Assembly: GCF_001423745.1 (NCBI RefSeq)
Contig: NZ_LMPC01000023.1
Location: 62,295 to 126,294 of the forward strand
Origin: Arthrobacter sp. Leaf337
GTDB lineage: Bacteria; Actinomycetota; Actinomycetes; Actinomycetales; Micrococcaceae
Length of the DNA: 64,000 bases
Direction of reading: 5' to 3'
The notes under the pieces were generated by a model that worked only from the letters and a program-made list of their open reading frames with translations, was not told the origin of the DNA and did not search any database. A program made the translations under genes and the position numbers. Shown piece by piece: positions 19,264-28,069 of the stretch; position 1 is the first letter of the stretch, and every line of letters begins with the position of its first letter.

Positions 19264-20969
19264 GTGCAGCGTCCCGCATTGGCGGCGCACCAGGTGTTGT
19301 ATTGCTCCACATACACATTGTGCTCAGCCAGCGTCTTGGAGAACTTCGTCTCCTTGGTGTCCAGGTTGATGGTCACCCAGTACATGTACTCGTTGGCCTT
19401 TGGCTTCGCTGCCGCGTCGATGGCGTTCTTGCCCGGTGAACCGATGGGTCCCACCGGAAGACCCTGGTTGGCATACGTGTTGTAGGGGTTCGACTTATCG
19501 GCCTTCTGAGCCTCGTCGATGTGGAAGCTCTTGATTCCCAGCCCGTAGGTCACCGTGGCGTCGGACTGGATCAGGCCGGCCGTCTCGGTGTTGTTCGGCT
19601 TGAGCCGGTTGTAGATGGCGCCGGCAACATCTCCGTACTCGGCCTGCCCGCCTTCGGCCTGGACGATGCTGGCGACCGTGACGACGTCGTACTGTTTTGC
19701 GGGGTCGGTGACTCCCTGCGCCTTCAGCTCGTCAGTCGTAACGGTGACGAGCTTCTGGAGGATCTCCTTGGCCGGCGTCCCCACCGGGAACCGGTGCTCA
19801 CCGGGGGCCAGGTAGCCTTCCAGGTTCTTGGCCTTCTCCGGCAGCCCGAACTGCGCCGGGGAGTCGCTCAGGGCCTTGAGCTCCGCGACGGGGATTCCGG
19901 ATCCCTGGGAAATTGCCTGCAACGACTCGCCAATCCGGAGTCCCGCGCTCAGGGCGAAGTACATGACTTTGCCCTCGCCCTTGCCCAGCAGGACGGCCAC
20001 CGCGTCGGAGTTCTTCATTTCCTGGCGGAACTGGAATTGCCCCGGAGCAATGGTCCCGCCGGAAGCGGTGAGCTCCCGCAGGAAGGTGTCTGCGTTGGCC
20101 ACGACCTTCTGGTCCTGGAGCTTGGTGGCAACGGACCTGGTGCCTTCGCCGGGCTCCACGGACACGTTCACTTCTCCTGCACCGGGTCCGGGGTAATCGG
20201 CGATGGTGTCCGCGCCGAGCAGCGGTTTCAAGAACTGGGCGCCCACCACGAGGGCGGTGACGAAGACCCCAAGCGTCAGCAGGAGCGCCAGCCAGCGGCG
20301 GCGGCGGCGCACCTTCTTGGACTTGGCCGGGGCGACGCCAACGGAAGAGGCACCGGCCATCAGCGGGTGGCCGGGTTCGTCAGCGTGATGTTCGTGGTGC
20401 TCCGCGGGCGGATAGACGTCGGCGTCGTCGTAGACATGGTGTGCCTCGTCCTCGTGGTGCCCTGCGTAAGCGGCGTTGTCAGCGTAACCGTGCTCTGCGT
20501 AGCCGTGCTCCACATACTCGTGGTGCCCGGCGTCGTGGTGCCCGGCTTCCGGGTGCAGCTCAGTGTGCGGGTCGTAGGCATGTGCATCGAACTCCGCGGA
20601 GCCTTCGGGGTGCACAGCCTCTTCGTGGTGGAGCGGCGCAGCGGGCGCGGCTTCCTCGGGGTGCACTGCCTCTTCGTGGTGGAGCGGCGCAGCGGGCACG
20701 GCATCCTCGGGGTGCACTGCTGCCGCAGGGTGCACAGGACGTTCGTCGTGGAGCGGGACCGCCTGCTGCTGCACCGTGGGCGGCTCCGCCGGCATGGCGG
20801 GCGGCACCTGCGGCTCGTCACCGGGTGTCTCGAACGCCTGCGGTGGGACGACGTCATTGCCTTCGGTTGTCAGGAATTTCTCCCTGGCACGAATTTCCTT
20901 GCGCGTCAGTTGACGTCCGGAGTCACTGAATTCCTCACCTGAGGACTCGCCGCTGTTGACCGGGCTCAC
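19260..20969 (-). CDS. mltG: Endolytic murein transglycosylase MltG with a long His/Glu-rich cytoplasmic extension
   Basis: MltG cuts nascent peptidoglycan strands at the outer membrane face. The protein has three parts: a low-complexity N-terminal region of about 230 residues, one membrane segment (WLALLLTLGVFVTALVVGAQF), and an extracytoplasmic YceG domain. The catalytic Glu sits in ASIVQAEGGQAEYGDVAG and is followed by AIYNRL and LIQSDATVTYGLG, as in the family. The N-terminal region contains a 17-residue tandem duplication (PAAPLHHEEAVHPEEA-like) and then a segment very rich in His, Glu, Asp and Tyr. The start is GTG 20969, which overlaps ruvX by four bases. The extension is not needed for the enzyme fold and its role is unknown. 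Confidence 0.94.
   Translation of the reverse strand: MSPVNSGESSGEEFSDSGRQLTRKEIRAREKFLTTEGNDVVPPQAFETPGDEPQVPPAMPAEPPTVQQQAVPLHDERPVHPAAAVHPEDAVPAAPLHHEEAVHPEEAAPAAPLHHEEAVHPEGSAEFDAHAYDPHTELHPEAGHHDAGHHEYVEHGYAEHGYADNAAYAGHHEDEAHHVYDDADVYPPAEHHEHHADEPGHPLMAGASSVGVAPAKSKKVRRRRRWLALLLTLGVFVTALVVGAQFLKPLLGADTIADYPGPGAGEVNVSVEPGEGTRSVATKLQDQKVVANADTFLRELTASGGTIAPGQFQFRQEMKNSDAVAVLLGKGEGKVMYFALSAGLRIGESLQAISQGSGIPVAELKALSDSPAQFGLPEKAKNLEGYLAPGEHRFPVGTPAKEILQKLVTVTTDELKAQGVTDPAKQYDVVTVASIVQAEGGQAEYGDVAGAIYNRLKPNNTETAGLIQSDATVTYGLGIKSFHIDEAQKADKSNPYNTYANQGLPVGPIGSPGKNAIDAAAKPKANEYMYWVTINLDTKETKFSKTLAEHNVYVEQYNTWCAANAGRCT
20617..20718 (-). repeat. Two tandem 51-bp units inside mltG
   Basis: Two adjacent units (20617-20667 and 20668-20718) differ at only a few bases and encode two copies of a 17-residue His/Glu/Pro motif; weaker partial copies follow on the N-terminal side. 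The period is a multiple of three, so copy number could change without shifting the frame. Confidence 0.8.
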
Positions 20970-21565
20970 TGTAGCCTTCCATTTTCTGAAGATTGCACAT
21001 TGTTTCCGGAGACTGCCTGCTCAGCGTTTCCCGCTGCGGCGTCCCCCGAAAGCCCCGTCTGCGAAACCGCGAACACGCGGCTTCCAACATCCGTTCCCCT
21101 GGCTTTTTGCATGTCGATCGCGTGCTGCAGAATTCCTGCGGCGGCAACCTGATCCACCACCTTACGGTGATTCCGGCTGCTCATGCCAGCTTCGTGCAGG
21201 TTGCGGTGGGCCGTCACCGTGCTCAAACGCTCATCAATAAGCTGCACCGGAATGTCTGACCCGAGTCCCGCAAGGGCTCCGGCCAGAAGTTCCGCGTAGT
21301 CCGTAGCCATCCTGGCCGAAGCGTGCTCTTCGCCCTTGAGCGTGCGCGGCAGGCCAACGAAAATCTGGACGGCGCCCAGCTCTGTCGCCAGGGCAGCCAG
21401 CACCCGGACGTCCGTGTTCTTCTTGGCATTCCGTTCGAGCGTCTTCAAGGGTGTGGCAAGGATGCCGTCGCGGTCGCAGACGGCAACGCCCACACGGACG
21501 GTGCCCACGTCCACCCCCAGTTTGATGCCCCGGGGGTAGGCGTCGGGTGCAGCAGATTCATTCAC
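20966..21565 (-). CDS. ruvX: Putative pre-16S rRNA nuclease/Holliday junction resolvase RuvX (YqgF)
   Basis: YqgF proteins have an RNase H-like fold and process the 5' end of 16S rRNA; the Holliday-junction role is older and less certain. The core has LGVDVGTVRVGVAVCD with the catalytic Asp and the DxGxxRxGVA pattern, VGLPRTLKGEEHASA, and LIDERLSTVTA. A C-terminal tail of about 45 residues after the core is not conserved. The start is GTG 21565, seven bases after the alaS stop; a longer frame lies wholly within alaS. It is coupled to mltG through a GTGA overlap. Confidence 0.93.
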   Translation of the reverse strand: MNESAAPDAYPRGIKLGVDVGTVRVGVAVCDRDGILATPLKTLERNAKKNTDVRVLAALATELGAVQIFVGLPRTLKGEEHASARMATDYAELLAGALAGLGSDIPVQLIDERLSTVTAHRNLHEAGMSSRNHRKVVDQVAAAGILQHAIDMQKARGTDVGSRVFAVSQTGLSGDAAAGNAEQAVSGNNVQSSENGRLQ

Positions 21566-21572
21566 GGTTCGG

Positions 21573-24251
21573 TTATCGCCTCGTGATGGCGTCCACGACG
21601 GCGGCAAGAGCCGCCGGCACCTTCGAAGCGTCGGTGCCGCCGCCCTGGGCGACGTCGTCCTTGCCTCCGCCGCCGCCGCCGAGGATCCCGGCCGCGAGCC
21701 GGACAAGGGCCCCTGCCTTGACACCCGCTGCGCGGGCTTCCTCGTTGGTGGCGACCAGGATGACGGGACGGTCGTTGCTCACGCCGGCCACTGCAACGGC
21801 GGCTGCCTCGGACCCCAGCCGGCTGCGCAGGTCAAGGGCCAGTCCGCGGAGGTCGTCAGCGCCGCTGACCTGTCCGGCGTCGTGCGCGATGACCTTTACT
21901 CCGGAAGCGTCCTTGGCCGTACCGACCAGCTGCGCCGCGGCAGCGGTCAGCTGCTCCTTGCGCAGGCGCTCCAGTTCCTTCTCAACCGTCTTGAGCTTGG
22001 TCAGCGTGGTGGCGATGCGGTCCGCCAGCAGGCCGGAGGGTACCTTCAGCATTTCGGTGAGCTCCGTGACGAGGGCGCGCTCAGCGGCGAGGTGCCGGAA
22101 CGCCTCCATTCCCACAAAAGCCTCCACGCGGCGGTTTCCGGACCCTACCGACTGATCGCCCAGCAGGGACAGGCTGCCGATGAGCGAGGTGTTGGCCACG
22201 TGGGTGCCGCCGCAAAGCTCACGGGACCAGGCGCCGTCGATCTCCACCACGCGGACTTCATTGCCGTAGTTCTCGCCGAAGAGCGCCATGGCGCCGAGGG
22301 CCTTGGCCTCTGCCAGTTGCATGACCTTGGTCTCAACGGTGAAGTTGTTACGGATGGCGAGGTTGGAAACTTCCTCGATCTCGGAGCGCGTGGCGGCGCT
22401 GAGCCCCTCGCCCCAGGCGAAGTCGAAGCGGAGGTAGCCGGCCTTGTTGTAGGAACCGCGCTGCAGGGCCTCCGGGCCGAGGATCTGGTGCAGGGCCGCG
22501 TGCACGATGTGCGTTCCGGTGTGGGCCTGCTCTGCGGAGTGGCGCCGCTCCCGGTCCACTGCGGCCTGCACGAGCGAGTCCGCGCCGATTTCACCCTCGC
22601 GGACGATCGCCTTGTGCACGCTCAATCCCTTGACGGGACGCTGGACGTCCAAGACCTCGACGACGAATCCGTCGCCCGTGATCAGACCGGTGTCGGCGGC
22701 CTGGCCGCCGGCCTCGGCATAGAACGGGGTCTCCGCGAGGACGAGTTCGATCTCGTCGCCCGTGGAGGCCTGGGAAACCTTGCGGCCGCCGGACAGAATG
22801 CCGCGGACCTTCGATTCGCCGGCCAGCTCCGTGTAGCCGGTAAAGACCGTCTCACCCTCGGCCAGCAGCTCCTGGAAGGCGCTGAGGTCGGCGTGGGACC
22901 CCTTCTTGCCCTTGGCGTCGGCCTGGGCGCGCTGGCGCTGCTCGAGCATCAGCTTGCGGAACTCGGGCTCGTCAACCTTGAGGCCGGCTTCTTCGGCCAT
23001 TTCCAGGGTCAGGTCGATCGGGAAACCGTAGGTGTCGTGCAGGGCAAAGGCATCGGCACCGGACAGCGGCCGGCCGGCTTCCTTGGAATCCTTCACGGCG
23101 TCCTCGAGGCGCGCGGTGCCGGACGCGATGGTGCGCAGGAACGCCTTCTCTTCGGCGTAGGCGATGCGGCTGATGCGTTCGAAGTCGGTCTCCACTACGG
23201 GGTAGACGCCCTTCATGGCGTCCCGCGAGGCCGGCAACAGCTCGGGCAGGCAGGCCTTTTCGACGCCGAGGAGGCGCATGGAGCGCACGGCACGGCGGAT
23301 GAGACGGCGCAGCACGTAGCCACGGCCCTCGTTGGAGGGCGTCACGCCGTCGGCGATCAGCATGAGCGAGGAGCGGATGTGGTCGGCAACAACACGCATC
23401 CGGACGTCGTCGGTGTGGTGGGGGTCCTCGGCGGATTCCGCCGAGGTGTACTCCCGGCCGGAGAGTGCCGCGGCCCGGTCGATCACGGGACGGACCTGAT
23501 CGGTCTCGTACATGTTCTCGACGTCCTGCAGGATCATCGCGAGGCGCTCCATGCCGAGGCCGGTGTCGATGTTTTTCTTAGGCAGTTCGCCGGTGATGTC
23601 GAAGTCCACCTTCGAGCGGACGTTATCGATCTGGTACTGCATGAACACCAGGTTCCAGATTTCCACGTAACGGTTCTCGTCGGCGATGGGGCCGCCCTCG
23701 ACACCATAGGACGGGCCGCGGTCGTAGTAGATCTCGGAGCAGGGACCGGCCGGGCCGGGCTGGCCGGTGGACCAGTAGTTGTCCGCCTTGCCCATCCGCT
23801 GGATCCGCTCTGCCGGCATGCCGGTGTTCTTGAGCCACAGCTGCTCGGCTTCGTCATCCTCTTCGTAGACGGTAACCCACAGCTTCTCGGGCGGCAGGCC
23901 GTAGCCGCCATCGGCAACACTCGTGGTGAGCAGTTCCCAGGCGAACTTGATGGCGTCTTCCTTGAAGTAGTCGCCGAAGGAGAAGTTGCCGCACATCTGG
24001 AAGAAGGTGCCGTGCCGTGCCGTCTTGCCGACTTCCTCGATGTCACCCGTGCGGATGCACTTCTGCACGCTGGTGGCCCGGTTGTAAGGCGCCTCTTCGC
24101 GTGCCGTCAGGTACGGAATGAACGGGACCATGCCGGCCACCGTGAACAGCAGGGAGGGGTCGCTGGAAACCAGGGACGCCGAAGGCACCGCCGTGTGGCC
24201 TTTGCTGACAAAAAAGTCGATCCAGCGCTTGGTGATCTCCTGCGACTTCAT
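21573..24251 (-). CDS. alaS: Alanyl-tRNA synthetase
   Basis: AlaS charges tRNA-Ala. The 892-residue protein has all family modules in order: a class II aminoacylation domain from residue 1 (ITKRWIDFFVSKGHTAVPSA), the tRNA-recognition region, the editing domain with zinc ligands in HTGTHIVHAALH and CGGTHV, and the C-terminal DHHA1-type domain ending in a glycine loop (GGGGGGKDDVAQGGG). It starts with ATG 24251. The 112-base gap before it has no obvious T-box; one can see only a moderately AT-rich stretch that may hold a promoter. Confidence 0.98.
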   Translation of the reverse strand: MKSQEITKRWIDFFVSKGHTAVPSASLVSSDPSLLFTVAGMVPFIPYLTAREEAPYNRATSVQKCIRTGDIEEVGKTARHGTFFQMCGNFSFGDYFKEDAIKFAWELLTTSVADGGYGLPPEKLWVTVYEEDDEAEQLWLKNTGMPAERIQRMGKADNYWSTGQPGPAGPCSEIYYDRGPSYGVEGGPIADENRYVEIWNLVFMQYQIDNVRSKVDFDITGELPKKNIDTGLGMERLAMILQDVENMYETDQVRPVIDRAAALSGREYTSAESAEDPHHTDDVRMRVVADHIRSSLMLIADGVTPSNEGRGYVLRRLIRRAVRSMRLLGVEKACLPELLPASRDAMKGVYPVVETDFERISRIAYAEEKAFLRTIASGTARLEDAVKDSKEAGRPLSGADAFALHDTYGFPIDLTLEMAEEAGLKVDEPEFRKLMLEQRQRAQADAKGKKGSHADLSAFQELLAEGETVFTGYTELAGESKVRGILSGGRKVSQASTGDEIELVLAETPFYAEAGGQAADTGLITGDGFVVEVLDVQRPVKGLSVHKAIVREGEIGADSLVQAAVDRERRHSAEQAHTGTHIVHAALHQILGPEALQRGSYNKAGYLRFDFAWGEGLSAATRSEIEEVSNLAIRNNFTVETKVMQLAEAKALGAMALFGENYGNEVRVVEIDGAWSRELCGGTHVANTSLIGSLSLLGDQSVGSGNRRVEAFVGMEAFRHLAAERALVTELTEMLKVPSGLLADRIATTLTKLKTVEKELERLRKEQLTAAAAQLVGTAKDASGVKVIAHDAGQVSGADDLRGLALDLRSRLGSEAAAVAVAGVSNDRPVILVATNEEARAAGVKAGALVRLAAGILGGGGGGKDDVAQGGGTDASKVPAALAAVVDAITRR

Positions 24252-24363
24252 AACCTGGTTACTTACCCTTCTTGGTTCACGCGTTCTGCCGCGCGACAGT
24301 TTGATTCTGATGGCCAGTACCGGAACAACGGATACTGCCCGTTTAATTCTCCCGCAGCGGCGG

Positions 24364-24594
24364 CTAGCGCCGCACCATGTCCTGGGATTCGATGCCCAGG
24401 GCTGCCCTCAGGTCGGTTTCCCGTTCCTGCATGCCTTCACGGACGGCGTCGGCGAAATCGTAGATGCCGTCGGCCAGCCGGCCCACGGCCCGGTTGAGGC
24501 CTTCGGGCCCCAGGGTGGTCTGCGCCTCGGTGATCTTGCGGAAGGCGATCACGCCAATGGCGACGCCGATTCCCATCCAGAGGATTCTTTTCAT
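24364..24594 (-). CDS. Small membrane-anchored protein (DUF6167-like)
   Basis: The 76-residue protein has one N-terminal hydrophobic segment (MKRILWMGIGVAIGVIAF) and a short amphipathic helical tail with many charged residues (DFADAVREGMQERETDLRAA). It matches the small proteins that lie between a DUF948 gene and alaS in many actinobacteria. The ATG is followed 17 bases upstream by the end of the DUF948 gene, so the pair is co-transcribed. No function is known. The tail could form a coiled coil with the DUF948 partner; this is inference. Confidence 0.78.
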   Translation of the reverse strand: MKRILWMGIGVAIGVIAFRKITEAQTTLGPEGLNRAVGRLADGIYDFADAVREGMQERETDLRAALGIESQDMVRR

Positions 24595-24611
24595 TGAGTG
24601 CTCCGTCGGAA

Positions 24612-24986
24612 TTAGCGGCTGCGGCGGCCGGTGGCGGGTTTCTTGCGGGCGGAGAGGGCGGAGCGGACTCCGTAGCTGAACGCTGCCACCTTGATCAGCG
24701 GCGATCCGACAGTGGCCGCCACCAGGGACGACAACGCGGAAATATTGGCGGAGGCGTCCGAGACGTTGGACGAGATGCCGTCAACCTTCTTGAGCTGCTG
24801 GTTGGTGGTGGAAACCGTGGCGGTCACTTCGTCCATGAGCGGCGTAGCGCCGTCGCTGATCGCACGGATGGACGTCCGGACTTCGTCGAAAACCCGTCCG
24901 AGCTTCAGGATGGGCACGGCGAGTATCAGCACGAGGAGCGCAAACACCCCTGCCGCGATCAGGCCGGCAATATCGCCACCAGACAT
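24612..24986 (-). CDS. DUF948-domain membrane protein
   Basis: The 124-residue protein begins with an uncharged membrane segment (IAGLIAAGVFALLVLILAVPIL) and continues as a long amphipathic helix with heptad-like spacing (VFDEVRTSIRAISDGATPLMDEVTATVSTTNQQL), as in DUF948/methyl-accepting-like small proteins. It ends in a basic tail (SARKKPATGRRSR). It precedes the DUF6167-like gene and alaS, an arrangement kept in related genera. The molecular role is unknown. Confidence 0.82.
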   Translation of the reverse strand: MSGGDIAGLIAAGVFALLVLILAVPILKLGRVFDEVRTSIRAISDGATPLMDEVTATVSTTNQQLKKVDGISSNVSDASANISALSSLVAATVGSPLIKVAAFSYGVRSALSARKKPATGRRSR

Positions 24987-25082
24987 AGACGTTCATCTCC
25001 TTGTGTTTCCGTGGACTGCGGCGGGTCCCGCAGCAGCCTGATGGCCGCCCTTGCGGAACTCCCCCCAGTACCTTACATACAA

Positions 25083-25112
25083 AGAAGCCCGCGGCGCTTG
25101 CCACGGGCTTCT
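25083..25112 (-). terminator. rpsD terminator
   Basis: AGAAGCCCG (25083-25091) pairs exactly with CGGGCTTCT (25104-25112), with an inner GGC/GCC pair around a GCTT loop. On the minus strand TTTGTAT follows, so it ends the rpsD transcript just past its stop codon at 25132. Confidence 0.8.
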
Positions 25113-25131
25113 CTGTATACGCTGCTGGTAT

Positions 25132-25758
25132 TTAGCGTGCGTAGAATTCGACGACGAGCTGCTCTTCGCAGGTTACGGGAACCTCGGAGCGCTTCGGGCG
25201 ACGAACCAGGCGAGCCTGCAGGGCGTCGAGCTTGACGTCCAGGTAAGCCGGAACCTGGGGCAGGACGTCGCGGTGCGCGCCGGCCGCTGCAACCTGGAAC
25301 GGAGGCATGGTTTCGCTGCGGCTGTGAACGTGGACCAGCTGGCCCTCGCCGACGCGGAAGGACGGGCGGTCAACGCGGATGCCGTCAACCAGGATGTGGC
25401 GGTGCACAACCAGCTGGCGGGCCTGGGCGATGGTGCGGGCGAAGCCGGCACGCAGCACCAGGGCGTCGAGACGCATTTCGAGCAGTTCGATCAGGTTTTC
25501 ACCGGTCAGGCCCTTGGTGCGGCGTGCTTCTTCGAAGGCACGGGTCATCTGGGCTTCGCGGATACCGTACTGGGCGCGCAGACGCTGCTTTTCGCGCAGA
25601 CGTACGGCGTAGTCGGAGTCCTGCTTCTTGCGGGCACGGCCATGCTCACCGGGGCCGTACGGGCGGCGCTCCATGTACTTGGCGGCCTTGGGGGTCAGAG
25701 CAATGCCGAGTGCACGCGAGAGGCGTGCGGTACGGCGAGCACGAGTGTTGTTAGCCAC
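25132..25758 (-). CDS. rpsD: 30S ribosomal protein S4
   Basis: S4 starts assembly of the 30S body by binding 16S rRNA. The 208-residue protein has an N-terminal domain with RRTARLSRALGIAL and the basic GEHGRARKKQDSDYAVRLREK, then the S4 RNA-binding domain with LEMRLDALVLRAGFARTIAQ and the RQLVVHRHILVDG motif. No zinc-ligand cysteines occur in the N-terminal domain, so it is the zinc-free form. It stands alone, outside the alpha operon, as is common in this family of actinobacteria. GGAAGGA precedes the ATG. A strong terminator follows. Confidence 0.98.
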   Translation of the reverse strand: MANNTRARRTARLSRALGIALTPKAAKYMERRPYGPGEHGRARKKQDSDYAVRLREKQRLRAQYGIREAQMTRAFEEARRTKGLTGENLIELLEMRLDALVLRAGFARTIAQARQLVVHRHILVDGIRVDRPSFRVGEGQLVHVHSRSETMPPFQVAAAGAHRDVLPQVPAYLDVKLDALQARLVRRPKRSEVPVTCEEQLVVEFYAR

Positions 25759-25953
25759 TTGTGTCCTTCCAATATCTGCGGTGTGTCAGTGTTACTGGCC
25801 TCCACGATGGAGAGCATCGGCCAACCGCCGCCTTTTGCTACTGGGCACAGGGCATAACCTCAACAAAGTTAATTTGGTGGATTGCGCGTCCGTGCCTTGC
25901 CAGACAACGAACTATCCTACCATGATGCGGCCTGCCCCCACCGACGCCTGCTG
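25759..25953 (-). promoter_or_regulatory. rpsD promoter and leader region
   Basis: This 195-base gap separates the cupin gene from rpsD. A TAGGAT hexamer (25919-25914) may be the -10 element, with no good -35. The leader downstream can fold at 25797-25822, where GGCC/GGCC and GATG/CATC arms pair. That is compatible with S4 autoregulation, but this is not shown by the sequence. Confidence 0.3.
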
Positions 25954-26352
25954 TCAGATCCGCGCGTGGACTCCGCGGCTTGCCTGCCGGCCGAAGGAAG
26001 CGGCGCCCAGGAACTCGACGGCGATGAACGGCTTGTCGCCCACCACCCACTCATCGTGGCCGGGAGGCAGCGTGTAGGTGTCGTTGGCATGGATCGTCGA
26101 ACGGACACCGTCGGAGGTTTCCACCTCCATCACACCGGACACGCAGAATCCGAGGTGGTTGTGCTGGCAGAAGTCGGTTTTCTCGAACGGTTTGATGCTT
26201 TCGGACCACCGCCAGCCGGGGTTGAGGATCAGCCGGGCCACTGAGTAGTCGTTGACGGTGACAAGGTCGAATTCCGCCTTGTCCGGGCACCGTTTCTTGT
26301 CCGGGAGATCGAAGGACTTAACGGATACTGCTGTGACGAAATTTACGGACAT
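25954..26352 (-). CDS. Cupin-domain protein
   Basis: The 132-residue protein is a single small beta-barrel. The metal-site pattern of cupins is recognisable: the first motif falls at HNHLGFCVSGVMEVETSDG, with two His residues (HxH) and the conserved Gly, and the second at TLPPGHDEWVVGDKPFIAVEF, which retains Pro-Pro-Gly-His. No signal or membrane segment is present. Similar proteins are annotated as cupins of unknown substrate. It has its own promoter upstream and is not coupled to rarA or rpsD. It might bind a small ligand or metal; nothing here identifies it. Confidence 0.85.
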   Translation of the reverse strand: MSVNFVTAVSVKSFDLPDKKRCPDKAEFDLVTVNDYSVARLILNPGWRWSESIKPFEKTDFCQHNHLGFCVSGVMEVETSDGVRSTIHANDTYTLPPGHDEWVVGDKPFIAVEFLGAASFGRQASRGVHARI

Positions 26353-26512
26353 GGGACACTACCTGAAGACTGGGACGGAGACGCATAAAGGTTGTGCCAA
26401 GCAAATTCTGTGCCGGCCGCCGACCTGGGGCCTGAGGATGCGAGTAACCGGCATTTGTGCGATGTCCCCCTCAAGGCACGCACGTCCAACAGATCTGTGC
26501 TGGCGTAATTCA

Positions 26513-26540
26513 ACGTTAGCCCTCCCCCGCCGGAAGTCAA
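26513..26540 (-). promoter_or_regulatory. Promoter for the cupin gene
   Basis: On the minus strand TTGACT (26540-26535) and TAACGT (26518-26513) are separated by 16 bases. This is the best sigma-70-like pair in the 243-base gap 26353-26595, and would give a leader of about 150 bases. The rest of the gap shows no gene. Confidence 0.5.
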
Positions 26541-26595
26541 CGGGGCGGACGCCGGCGGCTGTCCGCCGCGGCAGTCCGGGTCCCGGCGCCATCCC

Positions 26596-28017
26596 TCAGC
26601 CGCCGCGGATGATCTTCCGGAGCCGCTCCAGCCGGGTGGAAATATCGCGTTCGGCGCCATTCGCGGTGGGCTGGTAGTAGTCCCGGCCGACGAGGTCGTC
26701 CGGCGGATACTGCTGTGTGGCCACGCCGTGCGGGGCGTCGTGCGCGTATTTATAGCCCTGGCCGTGCCCGAGTTGTTTGGATCCCGGATAGTGCGCGTCC
26801 CGCAGGTGCGCCGGGATGCCGTTGCCCAGGCCCGCCCGGACGTCGGCAGTGGCTTTGTTGATGCCCATGTACGCGGCGTTGGACTTCGGGGCCGTTGCCA
26901 GGTGGACGACCGCCTCGGCAAGCACAATCCGCCCCTCGGGCATGCCGATCAGCTGCACGGCCTGCGCCGCGGCGACGGCGGTCTGCAGCGCGGTGGGATC
27001 CGCCATGCCGACATCCTCCGCGGCCGAGATCACGATCCGCCGGGCGATGAATCTCGCGTCCTCCCCCGCTTCCAGCATGCGTGCCAGGTAGTGCAATGCG
27101 GCATCCACGTCGGATCCGCGAATGGATTTGATGAAGGCGCTCGCGACGTCGTAGTGCTGGTCACCCGCGCGGTCGTACCTGACGGCGGCAACATCAAGGG
27201 CGCGTTCGGTGTGCCGCAGTTCCACGGCCACCGGGCCCTCGTCGGCGTCGTCTGCGTCACCGAACGCCACACCGGCAGCCGCCTCCAGCGCTGTCAGCGC
27301 GCGGCGAGCGTCCCCGCCGGACAACCTGACAAGGTGGGCCAGTGCCTCTTCGCTGAGCTTGACCGCGCTGTTCAGCCCGCGGGGATCAGCCACGGCCCGC
27401 TGGACCAGCCCCTCGACGTCGGCATCCGTCAGGGGGCGGAGCGTGAGCAGCAGCGAACGGGACAGCAACGGGGAGACCACCGAGAAGGACGGATTCTCGG
27501 TGGTTGCAGCCACGAGCACCACCCAGCGGTTTTCTACGCCAGGCAGCAGCGCGTCCTGCTGGGCTTTGTTGAAGCGGTGGATCTCGTCGAGGAAAAGCAC
27601 GGTGGTGGTCTTGTAAAGGTCCCGGGCCGTGAGCGCCTCGTCCATCACGCGGCGTACGTCCTTGACGCCCGCGGTGATTGCGGAAAGTTCGACGAACTTC
27701 CGGCCCGGACCCTTGGCGATCACATGCGCGAGAGTGGTCTTTCCTGTTCCCGGGGGTCCCCACAGGATGAGTGATGTCGGTCCCGCGGGTCCGGAGGAGT
27801 CGGCTCCTGCGCCGGCGGCCAGCTGGCGCAGCGGCGATCCCTGCCCCAGCAGGTGCTGCTGGCCCACGACGTCGTCAAGGGTCCTCGGCCGCATCCGCAC
27901 GGCCAGCGGGCTCCGGGGCTGCGTCCGCCCGGCGGCCGGCCCGGAAACCGCCGACCCGGACGGCGCCGCCGTTCCGTCGTCGTCGTTGTCCGGCCCTTGG
28001 CCAAAGAGATCATCCAC
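26596..28017 (-). CDS. rarA: Replication-associated recombination protein A (MgsA/WRNIP1 family AAA+ ATPase)
   Basis: RarA acts at stalled replication forks. The 473-residue protein has the clamp-loader-like AAA+ core: Walker A in WGPPGTGKTTLAH, Walker B in VLFLDEIHRFNKAQQDALLP, sensor 1 in AATTENPSF, then the helical tetramerisation domain with IRGSDVDAALHYLARML and ISAAEDVGMADP. The ends match the family. It is transcribed divergently from the acVLRF1-type gene with a 52-base gap. In many actinobacteria rarA stands next to aspS and alaS; here accessory genes lie between it and aspS. Confidence 0.96.
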   Translation of the reverse strand: MDDLFGQGPDNDDDGTAAPSGSAVSGPAAGRTQPRSPLAVRMRPRTLDDVVGQQHLLGQGSPLRQLAAGAGADSSGPAGPTSLILWGPPGTGKTTLAHVIAKGPGRKFVELSAITAGVKDVRRVMDEALTARDLYKTTTVLFLDEIHRFNKAQQDALLPGVENRWVVLVAATTENPSFSVVSPLLSRSLLLTLRPLTDADVEGLVQRAVADPRGLNSAVKLSEEALAHLVRLSGGDARRALTALEAAAGVAFGDADDADEGPVAVELRHTERALDVAAVRYDRAGDQHYDVASAFIKSIRGSDVDAALHYLARMLEAGEDARFIARRIVISAAEDVGMADPTALQTAVAAAQAVQLIGMPEGRIVLAEAVVHLATAPKSNAAYMGINKATADVRAGLGNGIPAHLRDAHYPGSKQLGHGQGYKYAHDAPHGVATQQYPPDDLVGRDYYQPTANGAERDISTRLERLRKIIRGG

Positions 28018-28069
28018 ATAGATAGGCTACTTCTAGTTCATCACCCCACTAACAACGGAGACCCGCGAA

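Noticed and set aside
24252..24363. T-box leader before alaS
   Set aside because: No T-box sequence, specifier loop or terminator was found, and actinobacterial T-boxes are mostly upstream of ileS.
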